Shown one piece after another: positions 1 through 10,454 of a stretch of 64,000 bases of DNA. The stretch lies in assembly GCF_001653235.2 (NCBI RefSeq), contig NC_035790.1, positions 4,588,001 to 4,652,000 of the forward strand, given 5' to 3'. The position numbers and the translations under genes are program-made. Within the stretch, counting starts at the first letter, position 1. Each line of letters opens with the position of its first letter. Under the pieces are notes generated by a model. It saw nothing but the letters and a program-made list of their open reading frames with translations. It did not search any database and had not been told where the DNA came from. Source of the stretch: Pochonia chlamydosporia 170 (lineage: Eukaryota; Ascomycota; Sordariomycetes; Hypocreales; Clavicipitaceae).

Positions 1-94
1 GAGGAGTCGGCACTGTGTCGACGGACGATTGGCCCGGACCGTGAAGCACGATGGCTTTCATGGTCGATGGAAGTTGTTGGTCTGTAGAAGTCAT
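1..94 (-). CDS. Zinc-type alcohol dehydrogenase-like (MDR) protein, N-terminal fragment
   Basis: Only the first 31 codons lie in the window; the rest runs off the left edge. The start is the CAT at 92-94 read on the minus strand, and a second in-frame Met follows at 61-59. The segment after the second Met (MKAIVLHGPG) is the typical opening beta strand of medium-chain dehydrogenase/reductases, oxidoreductases that use NAD(P)H. Catalytic and cofactor-binding residues are outside the window, so substrate and zinc content cannot be judged. It is divergent from the Zn2Cys6 regulator at 761. The family call rests on about 20 residues and is tentative. Confidence 0.5.
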   Translation of the reverse strand, partial: MTSTDQQLPSTMKAIVLHGPGQSSVDTVPTP

Positions 95-760
95 GGTGTA
101 GGTTGATGTTGGAGATGTGAATCTTGCTGGTGATTGAACCGTAACATTTTGAATGATGAGGAGTTCATTTTATACAACATTTAACTCCTTTACACCGGAG
201 TTAGTAGCGTGTCTCCGTAAAGAACGGCTGTAGAATATCATACTTGCAGGAATTTCTTATTCAGCAAGTGTAGAATGTTTGTCCGTTCGAGTTGACGAGC
301 ATAAATGCGTTGTCCTCTTCATTATGGATGTTATAGTTGGCAACCAATCATGGGTCAGAATGAATACGAAAGCAGGTTAGCGTCTGTTGCACCTTCCTTG
401 TCCACGCTCATCTGGATCTCGCTGCATGTGGGGAGTTTGAGATCAACGACTCTTGGCTCCCGGATGCAATGCCCGACACCATCCCGGAACTGCCTTGTTC
501 AACATCTTCTACTCACTTTGTTCTCTTACATGTATCCCCCTACAGGCTGCTCTCTTCCAACTGCGTCCATCGGACATCTTGAACTTTCCGATCCCCGTTA
601 AGAAAAGACACATGAGCCCGGCGACATCGTCGACAGCAGTTCTAAACTCCGGATCCACCGAAACCATCGTCTGGTAAGCACTCATCATCATACATGTGCT
701 AAATCTCCGACGGTACCACAACTCAACGCCATAACTGGACAAACCAGCCCTTCATTCCCC
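95..760. other. Intergenic region between divergent genes
   Basis: This is the shared upstream region of the MDR fragment and the Zn2Cys6 regulator. The short open frames here lack recognisable protein character. I see no clear TATA box or repeat. Confidence 0.6.
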
Positions 761-2257
761 ATGTCCTCCAGGAAACAGGACGACAAAAGTCCACCTGGTC
801 AGGGACAAGCCGTTGCTCGCCAGCGAAAAGCCCACCGCAAATCTCGACTTGGTTGCGCCAACTGCAAGCTTCGGGGAGTAAAGGTAGGCGATTTCATACC
901 CTGAGCCATCTTCACAAGCCTTTCAGGCACATTTACATGTCATTATACTCATGCTCATACCGTGCATCACAGTGCGACGAAGCCAAGCCCGCATGCCATC
1001 GCTGCCTCACATCCGGCTTCACATGTAACTACTCACGCTCAGCACCAGACCTGCAATTCTCACAAGCTGGCGTCTTCAAAGTCGATCTTGGTGCTCCAGT
1101 CGAAAAGCTCCCCAATCCAGGTTTGCACAAGAACATTCCGCTTGCGTTACCGGTAGCCGGTAAACTCGGTAGCTATGAGTTGTGCGCGAGTGACTTGAGA
1201 AACCTGGAGCATTTCCTCAACTCCACCGCTTCTACATTGGGCGGCGGACGAGGAGTGTACGATACGTGGTATAGTAAGGGAGTACTAGGGTTAAGTAATT
1301 CAGTAAGCTATATTCCCTGTCTTTTATGCATCAACGTCATCCTTATTAGCAGTAGCATTTGACTAACACACACAGTACCCTTTCCTACTACACATCTTCC
1401 TCGTCCTCTCACAACTTCACGACATGCACGAAAAGTCCATTAGCATGGACCAAGTTCCCCATCGCTCCCTTGCCTTCCACTGGTATCACGGCACTGCACT
1501 CTTCCATCAAATGCTCTCCAAAGCATCTGCCACACCGGTCCTCTCTTCATCCGAGCGCGACACCCTCTGGATATCGGCCGCCATGCTAGGTACCGCCGCA
1601 TTCGCATACCTTGGTTCCCTCGACCCAAGTGAAGCATGGCCGCTCAAAGAACACTCCCCCTCAGATCTCGACTGGCTAAAGATGGGTCACGGCAAAAAGG
1701 TCGTTTGGAACATGGCCGACCCAACCCGCCCTGACAGTCTCTTCAGCAGAATGACTGCTTACCAAAGTCGGGATCCTCCACCTAGCGGATCATCTCCCAT
1801 ACGGCCGCATACTCTCCCTGTACTATTCTACTCTGTCTTCGACATTGGTCCGTCCTCTACTGCCCCGAATAACCCGTACCATGTTGCGGCAGCATTGATT
1901 TCCCAGCTTTTGCCTGTTGTACCTACCCCCTATAATGTTCACCACTTCTTGTCGTTTCTGAGTCAAATTGACGCTCGATATCAGGTACTCCTTCAGAAGA
2001 AGGATCCCCGTGCCATGATTCTATTATTGTACTGGATGGCGAAAATAGTCACATACCCCATGTGGTGGACTCGTCGGCGGACGCTGTACGAAGGACTGGC
2101 GATATGTATCTATATTGAACGGTATTGCGGTGATGACCCTGAGTTTATGCAGTTGATTGCTTATCCAAGGGCTGTTTTATCTGCCGTGTATTCTGGTGTC
2201 GAAGTCGAGAAAAGGGAGGACATTGTCCTGGACTTCAAGCCCTTGAAGGTACAATAG
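761..2257 (+). CDS. Zn2Cys6 fungal transcription factor, UPC2-like
   Basis: Three exons: 761-883, 973-1302 and 1376-2257, about 444 residues. The first intron falls inside the zinc cluster, and splicing it restores a perfect Zn2Cys6 motif with cysteines at residues 32, 35, 42, 49, 52 and 59 (spacing CX2C-X6-C-X6-C-X2-C-X6-C). A basic stretch precedes it. Intron ends are GTAGGC/CAG and GTAAGC/CAG, both phase 0. The start is the ATG closest upstream that opens the frame. The rest is an alpha-helical fungal regulatory region; the segment opening exon 3 (YPFLLHIFLVLSQLH) matches the form seen in UPC2-like sterol-uptake regulators. Expected role: nuclear DNA-binding regulator. The target genes are unknown; the divergent MDR gene is an obvious candidate but that is only positional. 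Confidence 0.88.
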
Positions 2258-2531
2258 CTCTAGTCGTGTGAAACTTGCATGTGCTGAACTTATTCTCTCA
2301 TGAAATACCACGCTGCATGTTTGGTGGACAGGAACAGGTGCAAACTACAAGTAGATATTAGAATACACTCTGTTTGAAACAATAAAACAAACTCGCTCCA
2401 AAGTGACTGCAAACACCATGACGCACTTCTCGTCTCAAAACGCCGCCATTGTAAAGACAGAAATCTTGTAATGTCAACCCATTCGCTGCTCCACCGTGTG
2501 TGAGCAAACACCGCATCCCATCGTACAAGCA

Positions 2532-4704
2532 TCAAGCACTAACGCGAACCTCCTGTCCGGCGTGTGGCTTTCCTTCATCCTTCCCATCTTCCTCGTTCGT
2601 TGATTTCCCCATCAACGGCTGGTTCCAGTCATAGCCAACGGCCTTTACAATGCCCAGTCCTTTCGTTCTTCCTTCCCGGAAGAGCAGCCGGTCACCAGGC
2701 GCGAGGTACTCTGGCCGCTGAACAAACTGGAATGCCACAGTCGCCCTGTCCCCCGTTCGTATCAACTGTCTGTCTATGTCAATGATAGCACATGTTTGAG
2801 AGACAGGTCCAACGTGAAGCATAGCCTGGTACTTTTTCTTTATAGTCGTTGCGTGAGAGAGGATCAGTACTATTTGGACAATGAAAATTAGAACTTAATT
2901 CCTGGTGTCTCTGCGCTGGCTTGTGGTGTTTCTTACCTTCTGCAATAAATTCCCTGTGGACCTTGGGATTAGGCTCGCCCTCCACTTTGGGAAGCACAAC
3001 CATGCCCTTTCGCACATCTTTCCGCTTCACTTTCTTCAACGCGAAAGATGCGGACTGACCTGCAACAGCGGCAGGGACGCCTATTCTTTTCCTCTGAATG
3101 GACCGGATAGCTGTGGGTGTAAATTGTCCCAAAGGGTCTGGCCCAATGAGGACATTATCGCCTTCGTGAATCACTCCGGACTTGACAATTCCTGAAACAA
3201 CAGTTCCAATGTATGGCACCGAGAATGTGTCGTTAACATGAAACTCGAATGGCGCATCAGTATTGTACCGTCCGTGGTGAGGAAGAATATTCAAGAAAGT
3301 TCGCACGAGGTCCAGGTTCTCTCCTGTGACGTTGGAAACCTGAAATACTGGGCATATTCTGTGACTGACGAATTGAGTGGCCGTGTTGATGCACTGCTCC
3401 CGATTCTTGATAAAGGTTGGCACCTTGCGGGCTCCAGGGCTTCGCATAATCTTAGTGATCTGTGTAATTGTCTCCTCCAAGATGTTGGGAGGGCAAATGT
3501 CAATCTTGGTCACGACAACCATGACGGGCACGTTGAGCGCAAGGGCGATTCCCAGATGCTCTTTGCTCATTCCGACCAGTCCGTTGTTCGCAGCAACCAT
3601 GAGCAAACAGTAATTAGGGCTGCTGGATAGCAGACCGAAAACCGTAGTTCTCAGGTATCTCTCATGGCCAGCCAAATCGCTGAAGGTGATGACTTTGGCG
3701 CTTCGTTTTCCGATGTCCTCCCACGACAGTTTCCCTGCAACGCGTTAATAAGAGCATCGTGTGTTGGTGGTCCCCAAGGCAAACCGATCGCTTACTTGCT
3801 GCAGTGTCGGACGTCACTACGTTTCCTACGCTGTCAAACCCCATAATCTCCATCCCAACAGAGCTGGTCCGGCCGGATTCGATTTCGTGCTTGTGACGGA
3901 AGAGATTCACTCGTGCCTTGCCTCTTCCATCATCCAAATCGCCCTTAACTAGCACTCCCAGCATAGAGCTCTTCCCAGCATCCACTAAGCGACAAAATGT
4001 CAGCACTCTTGTCACATCACCTTCAAGCATTTGGCATTTGGCAGCTCGACTTACCATTACCAACAACCGCTATTCTAGTTTCAATGACATCCTCAACATT
4101 AGTAGGGACCCGTCTTATTAGAATCTTTCCGTTGCATCCACTCTTGTCAGGCTCGTTGGCCGTGCTCTCCGCCTCGAACTTGCCACCGACGTTCTTGGTC
4201 AGAAGCAAGTCGCAGTCGGCTCCTGCAGCCTTTGCGGCCTTCACCAATCTCTCATACGCCGTGTTCCAGTCATCCAAGGACAGGTTCATGGAGTCTCCAT
4301 TGTTCTCATAGCCCAGCTCGAAAACAGTCTCGCCCATACCCTCCTCAATGCGCTCGGTGATGACATCATGGAGTTTCTGGAACGTGTGGTCGTCTGTCCC
4401 AAGTACAAGGTCTCTTAGCGGTATCCTTGGCGCAGTATCCGCCAAGTCAAGATTGTCGAATAGTTCATCCAGTTCTTCATGGTGCTCTGCATTATTTGCA
4501 TTAGATGTGGGGGCAACATCAGTCCGTCTTGATGCTGGGAAGCGAAGGTTCTGCTGTTGCTCCACGTATTCGGCGAAGTCGCTCAGGGCCTTTTAAGTGT
4601 GTAAGACCATGTGGTGATGATGATAATAGGATCGTTTTGTAGAAACTTACCGACTCCCCTTTGCGCTTCTCATGCGCGAGGGCTTTTATGTTCTTGTTGG
4701 ACAT
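2532..4704 (-). CDS. GTPBP1/GTPBP2-type translational GTPase
   Basis: Five exons on the minus strand: 4704-4651, 4589-4055, 3984-3796, 3734-2937 and 2869-2532, giving 637 residues. GTPase motifs are G1 GNVDAGKS at about 195-202 (split by an intron), DLAGH at 279-283 and TKID at 335-338. The stretches [28 protein letters not shown], GPDPLG and RTGDRATV match animal GTPBP1/2 rather than eEF1A, eRF3 or Hbs1. Domain order is an acidic N-terminal region, the G domain, then two beta barrels as in EF-Tu. Animal relatives bind GTP, act on stalled ribosomes and help exosome-linked mRNA decay; a similar cytoplasmic role is inferred here. The last intron ends 13 codons before the KKKYQAM segment, restoring VLILSHATT, which fits the family alignment. 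It is convergent with the regulator ending at 2257. Confidence 0.9.
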
Positions 4705-4852
4705 GGCGATTCGCTGGATGTCAAAGCCAAGCAGGGTTGGTTACACCGATATTCGAAGTATCATTGGACTTGCTTTCTTTGTATTATTGGAAGAAGAAAA
4801 GGCAGCAAACTCAATAAAATTATAGAGGCTTCTTCGTCATATATATCGTGTA

Positions 4853-5575
4853 CTAATGAGTAGATTCTGCCTTGGAAAGCTGCGCCACGGTCTCGGCCAG
4901 TTGACTCTTCGTTTCTTTTCTGAGGGGAGCTTGGGGAGTCATAGACAAGGTTAGGTCAGGCAGGCGCAGGGCAGATAGATACCTTGTCGCGGGGTGGACT
5001 GAGTTGCCTCCACAGAACCCGTCTTATCGATAAGAATTTTACTGGGGATGACGACCTGGCCACTTCCACACCCACGACAGCTCCACTGACAATGGGAGCT
5101 TGAGGCGAAATGCAATCGGATATGTGCATATGCACCATTGATGGGTAAAGTCGTATCTAGCCTTTATGGAAGTATGTTGACGATGAGCTGTGGTTCATGA
5201 CACGGTTGACATTGAACACGGAACTAGATAAGAGTTTTAACATTTTTTTTTTTTCGGTTCTCTTACTCTAGCATAAAGTGTATTCTCTAGCCTAAATGTT
5301 CCCAATCAAATACACTTTTCACGCCATGCATAGGCGGAGTCTCACAGGTTCTGACTCATCCTTGCCATGTACAGGCCCAGCAAGTCGTGCCAAAGAGAGG
5401 CCATATCAGGGTGGAAGACTCCAGGCCCCTTGGATGCGAATTGATATTTGCATATTGGTTATTCGGCATTGAAGTGGCCATCATCAGTCGAGTATCGCCT
5501 ACAACTCACGTCGTGTGAACCATCATGATTCAGTCTCAACGCCAGCTTAGGTTTGTGCATTGCATCCCAAGCCAT
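4853..5575 (-). CDS. Candidate spliced small gene, speculative model (about 134 residues)
   Basis: Between LSM3 and the GTPase gene the minus strand holds several protein-like open segments that can be joined with consistent phases: 5575-5510, 5428-5346, 5161-4983 and 4929-4853, ending in TAG. Donors are GTGAGT, GTGAGA and GTATCT; the last intron has a good CTAAC branch site. Acceptors (CAAG, AAAG, CAAG) are weak. The predicted protein starts MAWDAMHKPKLALRLNHDGS, has a Trp/Met-rich middle and a C-x4-C-x2-C cluster (CQWSCRGC), and ends in a polar helix. I recognise no family. The first ATG lies only one base beyond the LSM3 stop, so it may instead be LSM3 3'UTR. I chose the joins to keep the frame open, so the model is over-fitted until RNA evidence exists. 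Confidence 0.2.
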
Positions 5576-5576
5576 C

Positions 5577-5965
5577 TCAGAAGGGAACTTGCGGTGATAT
5601 TAAAACAACGCTATCTCCTATAGTTCACCATTAGCATGTAGTAGCAGTGGCTTCACACATCATCACACCATACCTCTGACAAAGAGCATTTCTGACTTGC
5701 GGTTGATTGTCTCATCATCCTCATCGGCAGCATAGATGGTCTCCTCCACCTCACCGAGTACCAAGTTGCAGTGACTGTCGTAGGCCTAAATTTGTTCAGC
5801 GCTATCCCAAGACGGCTTGCTTTACTTTTTCTGTATACTCACATGTAGCTTGCCCTTGAGCTCCCGGTCACCCCTCAGCTTGACAAAGACGACCTCATTC
5901 AACAGCAGCCTGACGAGGTCGAGGGGTTCGGAGACGTGACCGGTGTCGTCGCCAGTGTCCGCCAT
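5577..5965 (-). CDS. LSM3: U6 snRNA-associated Sm-like protein LSm3
   Basis: Three exons: 5965-5843, 5785-5674 and 5617-5577, 91 residues. The Sm1 motif spans about residues 14-58 ([12 protein letters not shown], then [20 protein letters not shown]) and the Sm2 motif about 72-86 ([13 protein letters not shown]). Length and the AYDSH core match LSm3. It is one subunit of the heptameric LSm1-7 ring (cytoplasmic decapping and mRNA decay) and the LSm2-8 ring (nuclear, binds the U6 snRNA 3' end). Introns have GTGAGT/TAG and GTATGG/TAG ends. The only start that keeps the EPLDL region in frame is the ATG at 5965. The final residues (ISPQVPF) are shortened but match the usual [10 protein letters not shown] ending. 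Confidence 0.95.
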
Positions 5966-6664
5966 TTTGCGCGAAGGGGGCAGGGAACCTTATTCCCTTT
6001 GAAAAAGTGAAGGTATTTCTGGCCGCTGTCTTGTCGAAATTGGGCGGATTTGTTTGACGCGTAGCTTGAGCGATTGCGACGTTGAGATTGATGGGTCCTG
6101 GATTTCTGAAGCTGGTGGGGTGGAAAATCCTCGGTTACTTGCCGTTCGCTGTCCAGTGTGGTTGAAGTTGGCCAGAGGAGCACTGGGGCGATCGGGAGGC
6201 CACAGCGGGCCAAGTTATTGCAGCACGCTGGAAAGCTCCGGCGACCGGAATCTGACGACTGCCCAATATTGAACCCGACATAAAGAGTCAAATGCTCATC
6301 TCATGTCGGCAATAATCTTTTTTGAATGAACAGCTGCCATTTAAATCTCACGGCCAGAATCTGTCATCATAAAGCTCAAGGCATCCGAGCACAATGCGGC
6401 ATCAACGTTCTCTCGTCAAAGCACATATCTAATCCACATAGACTGGGCGCACCTCGCCAAGACATGAAGGCTCAAAACAGAAAACGAGTCGGCCTTGGCA
6501 TCTCATAATGGCGTCTCATGCTTCAATGTCACCAATGGCTTGTCAAGGGCAACAGCTCTGGTCTTATAAATGAGGCGGCGAGTAAAAACCTCAAAAGCAG
6601 ACATTTCCCAATCTCAGAGACGAAAACCCGCCTCCTAATAATATGAGACGCATTGAAGAATAAT
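5966..6664. other. Intergenic region, LSM3 / 6665 divergent promoters
   Basis: About 700 bases without a recognisable gene, upstream of both LSM3 (-) and the gene at 6665 (+). It holds an ACGCGT hexamer at 6057-6062, 92 bases upstream of the LSM3 start, and a TATA-like site at 6565-6570. Confidence 0.5.
6565..6570 (+). promoter_or_regulatory. TATA-like box
   Basis: TATAAA lies 95 bases upstream of the ATG at 6665, a plausible core-promoter distance. Base composition alone could produce it. Confidence 0.3.
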
Positions 6665-7318
6665 ATGGCCATGGCTTCCAACACCTCAGAGATCGATATG
6701 AACAACGGCGACGTTGCCCACACCCATGCGAGATATTTCAGAATCAACAGACGAAACTTCAGTGGCCATTACGATGTGGAAGAAATGGACGGCACACACC
6801 TTTTCTACGTCGACATGTGGTCACTCGGCTCAGGCAAGCCAGATCTTACCTTGCACCAGGGTCCCGACAACAAATCTCCCATTGTCGCTGTATCCCATAT
6901 GCCAACCCTGGGATCAGATTACAAAATTGGCATTGGTGACCCCAACGAGCCCAATTCGATGCAATGGGACGACCTAGCAAAGGAGCGTCTGACACAATCA
7001 GGCTGGCGTTGGATAAAAACTCTGACGGACGGAGAGAGGGCTGGCTCGACTCTCAATCTCATGTGGAAACGAACCAAGAAGGTCACCGTTGACGGCATGA
7101 CGGTGCAATCGATGAGTAGCCGGAATTACAAGTTGCAGGATTCAGACACGGGGAGCATTCTGGCCGTATTTACGGGCGACAGAACTTATCGGCGCTGCGG
7201 CGTTTTGCAGTTGAACGTTTCGTATGGGAGGCCATTTGATCTGTCGGTATTCACAACATGCCTCACTCTGTACGAAGAGGCCAGACGAGAGTCCCACCAG
7301 TCAGGAGGTGGTGGTTGA
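6665..7318 (+). CDS. Hypothetical protein, possibly tubby-like/LURP-one-related fold
   Basis: Single-exon gene of 217 residues. The ATG at 6665 is the first in frame (another follows two codons later). The body alternates short hydrophobic strands with charged loops: YFRINRRNFSGHYDVEE, a DMWSLGSGKPDL segment, W residues around WRWIKTL, then YKLQDSDTGSILAVFTGDRT. This pattern resembles small fungal relatives of the tubby C-terminal/LURP-one-related beta-barrel fold. That is an impression from sequence style, not a demonstrated homology. No signal peptide or membrane segment is visible, so it is probably cytosolic or nuclear. It ends in a short glycine run. Neighbours give no functional clue. 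Confidence 0.7.
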   Translation: MAMASNTSEIDMNNGDVAHTHARYFRINRRNFSGHYDVEEMDGTHLFYVDMWSLGSGKPDLTLHQGPDNKSPIVAVSHMPTLGSDYKIGIGDPNEPNSMQWDDLAKERLTQSGWRWIKTLTDGERAGSTLNLMWKRTKKVTVDGMTVQSMSSRNYKLQDSDTGSILAVFTGDRTYRRCGVLQLNVSYGRPFDLSVFTTCLTLYEEARRESHQSGGGG

Positions 7319-7737
7319 GACTTTGGCGATTGTTGAGTGCAAGTGGATAATTCTAGCAGCTGTGTGAGTTATTGCTAGTGTACGGAGTACAGAGAATCCA
7401 AATTGAAGATACAAAATCAAGGCCTTATGTAGAAACATCGCATTGAAAAATCATCGAGTCCACGTTGCAGCCAGATACGTGACATGGATGCTCTAATCGG
7501 GGCCTTGCCACAAACGCGGAGCCCCTGATTACCGCCTTCCAATGTTGGCAGGGGTGGAGCTGACATGGACCAGACAAAGTCTCTCAGAGCTCCGATCAGA
7601 TACCCCAGATATCCACCTCGTTCGACGTCTCCATCCTGCCCGCACGACTCCAGAGCGTTTGTTTTGTCCGTCCCCAGGTCAATCGCTCGGTGAGGGATGC
7701 TGGTGGTATACGGAGTACACATTCAGGCATTGGAACA
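7319..7737. other. Intergenic region with two copies of TACGGAGTAC
   Basis: Spacer between two plus-strand genes. It contains the 10-base motif TACGGAGTAC twice, at 7381-7390 and 7709-7718, the second only 19 bases before the next ATG, and a CCAAT core at 7539-7543. No further gene is seen. Confidence 0.6.
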
Positions 7738-9831
7738 ATGGCGTTGAGAAGGCCTCTCTGGCCAAAGTCGAGTCTGAATCGACTATGCACATCTCGAACT
7801 GACCTCAGTCCTCAAGCTGTGAGATGTGCCAATTCCAAGCTCCTCAGCAAACCGCGCCAACGACATCTGGCCACTCATGTGGCCACCGCAACCGCAACAG
7901 CTCCTCGCCAGCATCATTTCAACGAGTTTCTCCCACCCCGTGACCGCACAGAGCTCGACGATGTGTTGAGTGCGGTACAGAGCCAGAACCCGGACCTGCT
8001 GTACAAGGCCTTTCTCCAATGGACAGATATCCTTGGTAACCCGAGCTCACCATTGAGGGATGCAGCTATCGAACAGGCGCAGGAGCTTCCAGGGCCGTCA
8101 TTCTCGGAGATCTTACGCAGCATTGATCCGTTGATAACGTCAAGAAAACACGATGTTGCACATGGGCTCAATCTAACCCAAGGTCAAACTCAGTTCACCG
8201 ACACCAGCAAATGGGTTGATGAGTTTGGAGTGCGAGACCACCATCGCCAAGTACTTCGTGGCATGCAGATACTCATGGAAGTCCGAACTGGCTCACCATA
8301 TGGCCTCACGCCAGCTGACTTTGAGGTGTTTTTGAGATGTGCCGGCGCCGCGGCGGATTATCAAGCTACCAAGAACTTTTGGGCCACCATGGCACCCCAT
8401 GGTCTTCAGGATGCCCGTACTGCAAAAACGTGGACTGAATTCATCAAGTCTCGGTTTCTGATTGAACCAACCTACTATCAATTTGACCGATCACGCGTAG
8501 CCGTCATGGCTCGTGACTTGTACAGCAACCGACGCCCCCTGCCAATGGCCACACTAAAGCGCATGGACAACATGAGACACAGCATCAATGCTTTCAAAAG
8601 GGAGCCCTGGAACCGGAGACCAGACGAGTTGGATGAAGACATGCGGCGACTTCTCCGTCGCCGAATCGACTTCCGTGGCTACAAAGGCCACTGGGTTCGG
8701 GCGTTGTACTATGGCCGCGAAATGGACGAAGAGCTCCTCTGCGCCTCTCTCATTGCCTTTGCCCGATCCAGCTCCTTACATTCCATCAAGACACTCATTC
8801 TCGAAAACTACTACGGCATAAATATCGTGGAAGACGCCGAGTCAAGCCCCGGAAACCCTCAAATCTCAGGCGGAATCGACCTCCCTCCTCACTCACCCAT
8901 CAAACCAACCGAGAAGCTCCTCAACGCCATCGTCGAGGCATTCGGGTCCATGTCCCACATCCCACTAGGCATGAAGCTCCTCGACTTTGTCTCGCAACGA
9001 TACGACATCCCCATCCCCCACGAAACATGGTCCAACCTCCTCAACTGGACGTACCTCTGCGCCTCAAAGCCCTTCAAGCCCATGAGAAAGCTCCACGGCG
9101 ACTTCCAATCCACCTTCACAACAGCCGCCGACGTCCGTGAAGTCTTCAACGTCATGACCTCGCCGCCATACAACATAACCCCCACTTTCGACAACTACGA
9201 CATCTACATCAAGACGCTTATCGCGCAACGCTCATTTGGCCGCGCCCTCACCATCGTCAGAAACGACATCCTCCCCTTCTACGAAGCCGTCATCAACGAC
9301 TACGAACTCGCCGTCCAAGATGAAATCCTCCAAAACGACCTCGGCCCCTCTCCGCAAGCCACCCATCGTCGCCACCAAGCCCAACTGTACAAGGACCACA
9401 TCCACCACCGCATATCAAGCTGGTTCGACAAGCTCCTCAAAACTGCCTCCGCAAACAAGGGCCACCGCGACGGAGCCGTCATGAAGACCATGATCCCCAA
9501 CCTCGTCGTCGAATTCGCCGACTTCTTCCCCCACCAGATTCGATACCGCACCGCCCAGGGCGTCGTGCAGATCGACCGTCCGGAGGCAACCCGTCGGTTT
9601 GAGTGGGTTCGACGCTGGCGAGAGACCCTGCCCCAGAAAAAGGCTGGTATTCATGCTCGAGGGAAGCAAGGCTCCGATGAGCCGGATTTTGCGTACCCCA
9701 TGGTACCTACCTTGAGGTTGCTGGAGTGGCAGCGTAGACCACGGAGGAGAATGGACAATCTGGGAAGGGCACCCAAGGATGCGGAATCGAGGAGCTGGTG
9801 GGATCGGTTGGAGGAGGAGCTCGTCTTGTAA
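7738..9831 (+). CDS. Mitochondrial ATPase-expression (AEP2/ATP13-like) protein
   Basis: Intronless gene of 697 residues starting at the ATG at 7738. The N-terminus is rich in Arg, Ser and Leu with no acidic residue for the first 21 positions, a typical mitochondrial presequence. The rest is a long alpha-helical, Arg-rich protein with scattered helical-repeat signatures such as YYGREMDEELLCASLIAFAR. This looks like the fungal family related to yeast Aep2/Atp13, nuclear-encoded factors needed for expression of mitochondrial ATP9 mRNA; PPR-like helical hairpins would bind RNA. The family name is from memory of fungal relatives and is moderate in confidence; mitochondrial targeting is better supported. 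Third codon positions are clearly C-rich in 8850-9550, as expected for a well-expressed fungal gene. Confidence 0.7.
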   Translation: MALRRPLWPKSSLNRLCTSRTDLSPQAVRCANSKLLSKPRQRHLATHVATATATAPRQHHFNEFLPPRDRTELDDVLSAVQSQNPDLLYKAFLQWTDILGNPSSPLRDAAIEQAQELPGPSFSEILRSIDPLITSRKHDVAHGLNLTQGQTQFTDTSKWVDEFGVRDHHRQVLRGMQILMEVRTGSPYGLTPADFEVFLRCAGAAADYQATKNFWATMAPHGLQDARTAKTWTEFIKSRFLIEPTYYQFDRSRVAVMARDLYSNRRPLPMATLKRMDNMRHSINAFKREPWNRRPDELDEDMRRLLRRRIDFRGYKGHWVRALYYGREMDEELLCASLIAFARSSSLHSIKTLILENYYGINIVEDAESSPGNPQISGGIDLPPHSPIKPTEKLLNAIVEAFGSMSHIPLGMKLLDFVSQRYDIPIPHETWSNLLNWTYLCASKPFKPMRKLHGDFQSTFTTAADVREVFNVMTSPPYNITPTFDNYDIYIKTLIAQRSFGRALTIVRNDILPFYEAVINDYELAVQDEILQNDLGPSPQATHRRHQAQLYKDHIHHRISSWFDKLLKTASANKGHRDGAVMKTMIPNLVVEFADFFPHQIRYRTAQGVVQIDRPEATRRFEWVRRWRETLPQKKAGIHARGKQGSDEPDFAYPMVPTLRLLEWQRRPRRRMDNLGRAPKDAESRSWWDRLEEELVL

Positions 9832-10454
9832 CATTATTGTGTACATACTGCATTTGGGGCATAAGCATGGCTTAAATTGCAGTAGGATTATCAACTGCCC
9901 AGCATGAGTGGAGTTCCAAGTCTCCATGTCTACCATAATTTATATCACATGCAATATTGTACTCTTAATTATAAGTGTTCCAATTTATATTGTGGTATAG
10001 AAGCAATTCATAATCGTCATTAAACATGTATACTCATTTGCCGTTTTATCCGCCATGCCTGCATTGCAAAAAACAGCTTCGCTGCTACACCGGGTATCGC
10101 ATCGCAACAAATAGCCAGAAACAAAATGTACCCGAGGATTCCCACTATGACACTACGCTCATGCTGCATCTTTCTCTAGCGTACATGCTTGCCAGCATTT
10201 CTCAAACAGTGCTGGTATATCCGGAATATGCATCTCTTTTCATACATGGTTCTGTAGTTCCCAAAAGGTCGTGTACACGTTGAAACAAGAACAAACAAAA
10301 ACAGGAATTGCAAGAAAGAATATAAAAAAAAGTTGTGTCAGCGGCGTATAAGTTTTGAATATGTCGTGTGTAAAATCAATATTTCACGCGGGCTCCACGT
10401 TTGACTGCAGTCGACAACATCGCGGTGCTGGTGAAGTGAATTCAAAAATCGCGA
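9832..10454. other. Convergent intergenic region
   Basis: 3' ends of the AEP2-like gene (+) and the DUF8035-like gene (-) face each other. The sequence is AT-rich around 9930-10030 and 10280-10340, as expected for 3' UTR and polyadenylation regions. No gene is seen. Confidence 0.6.
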
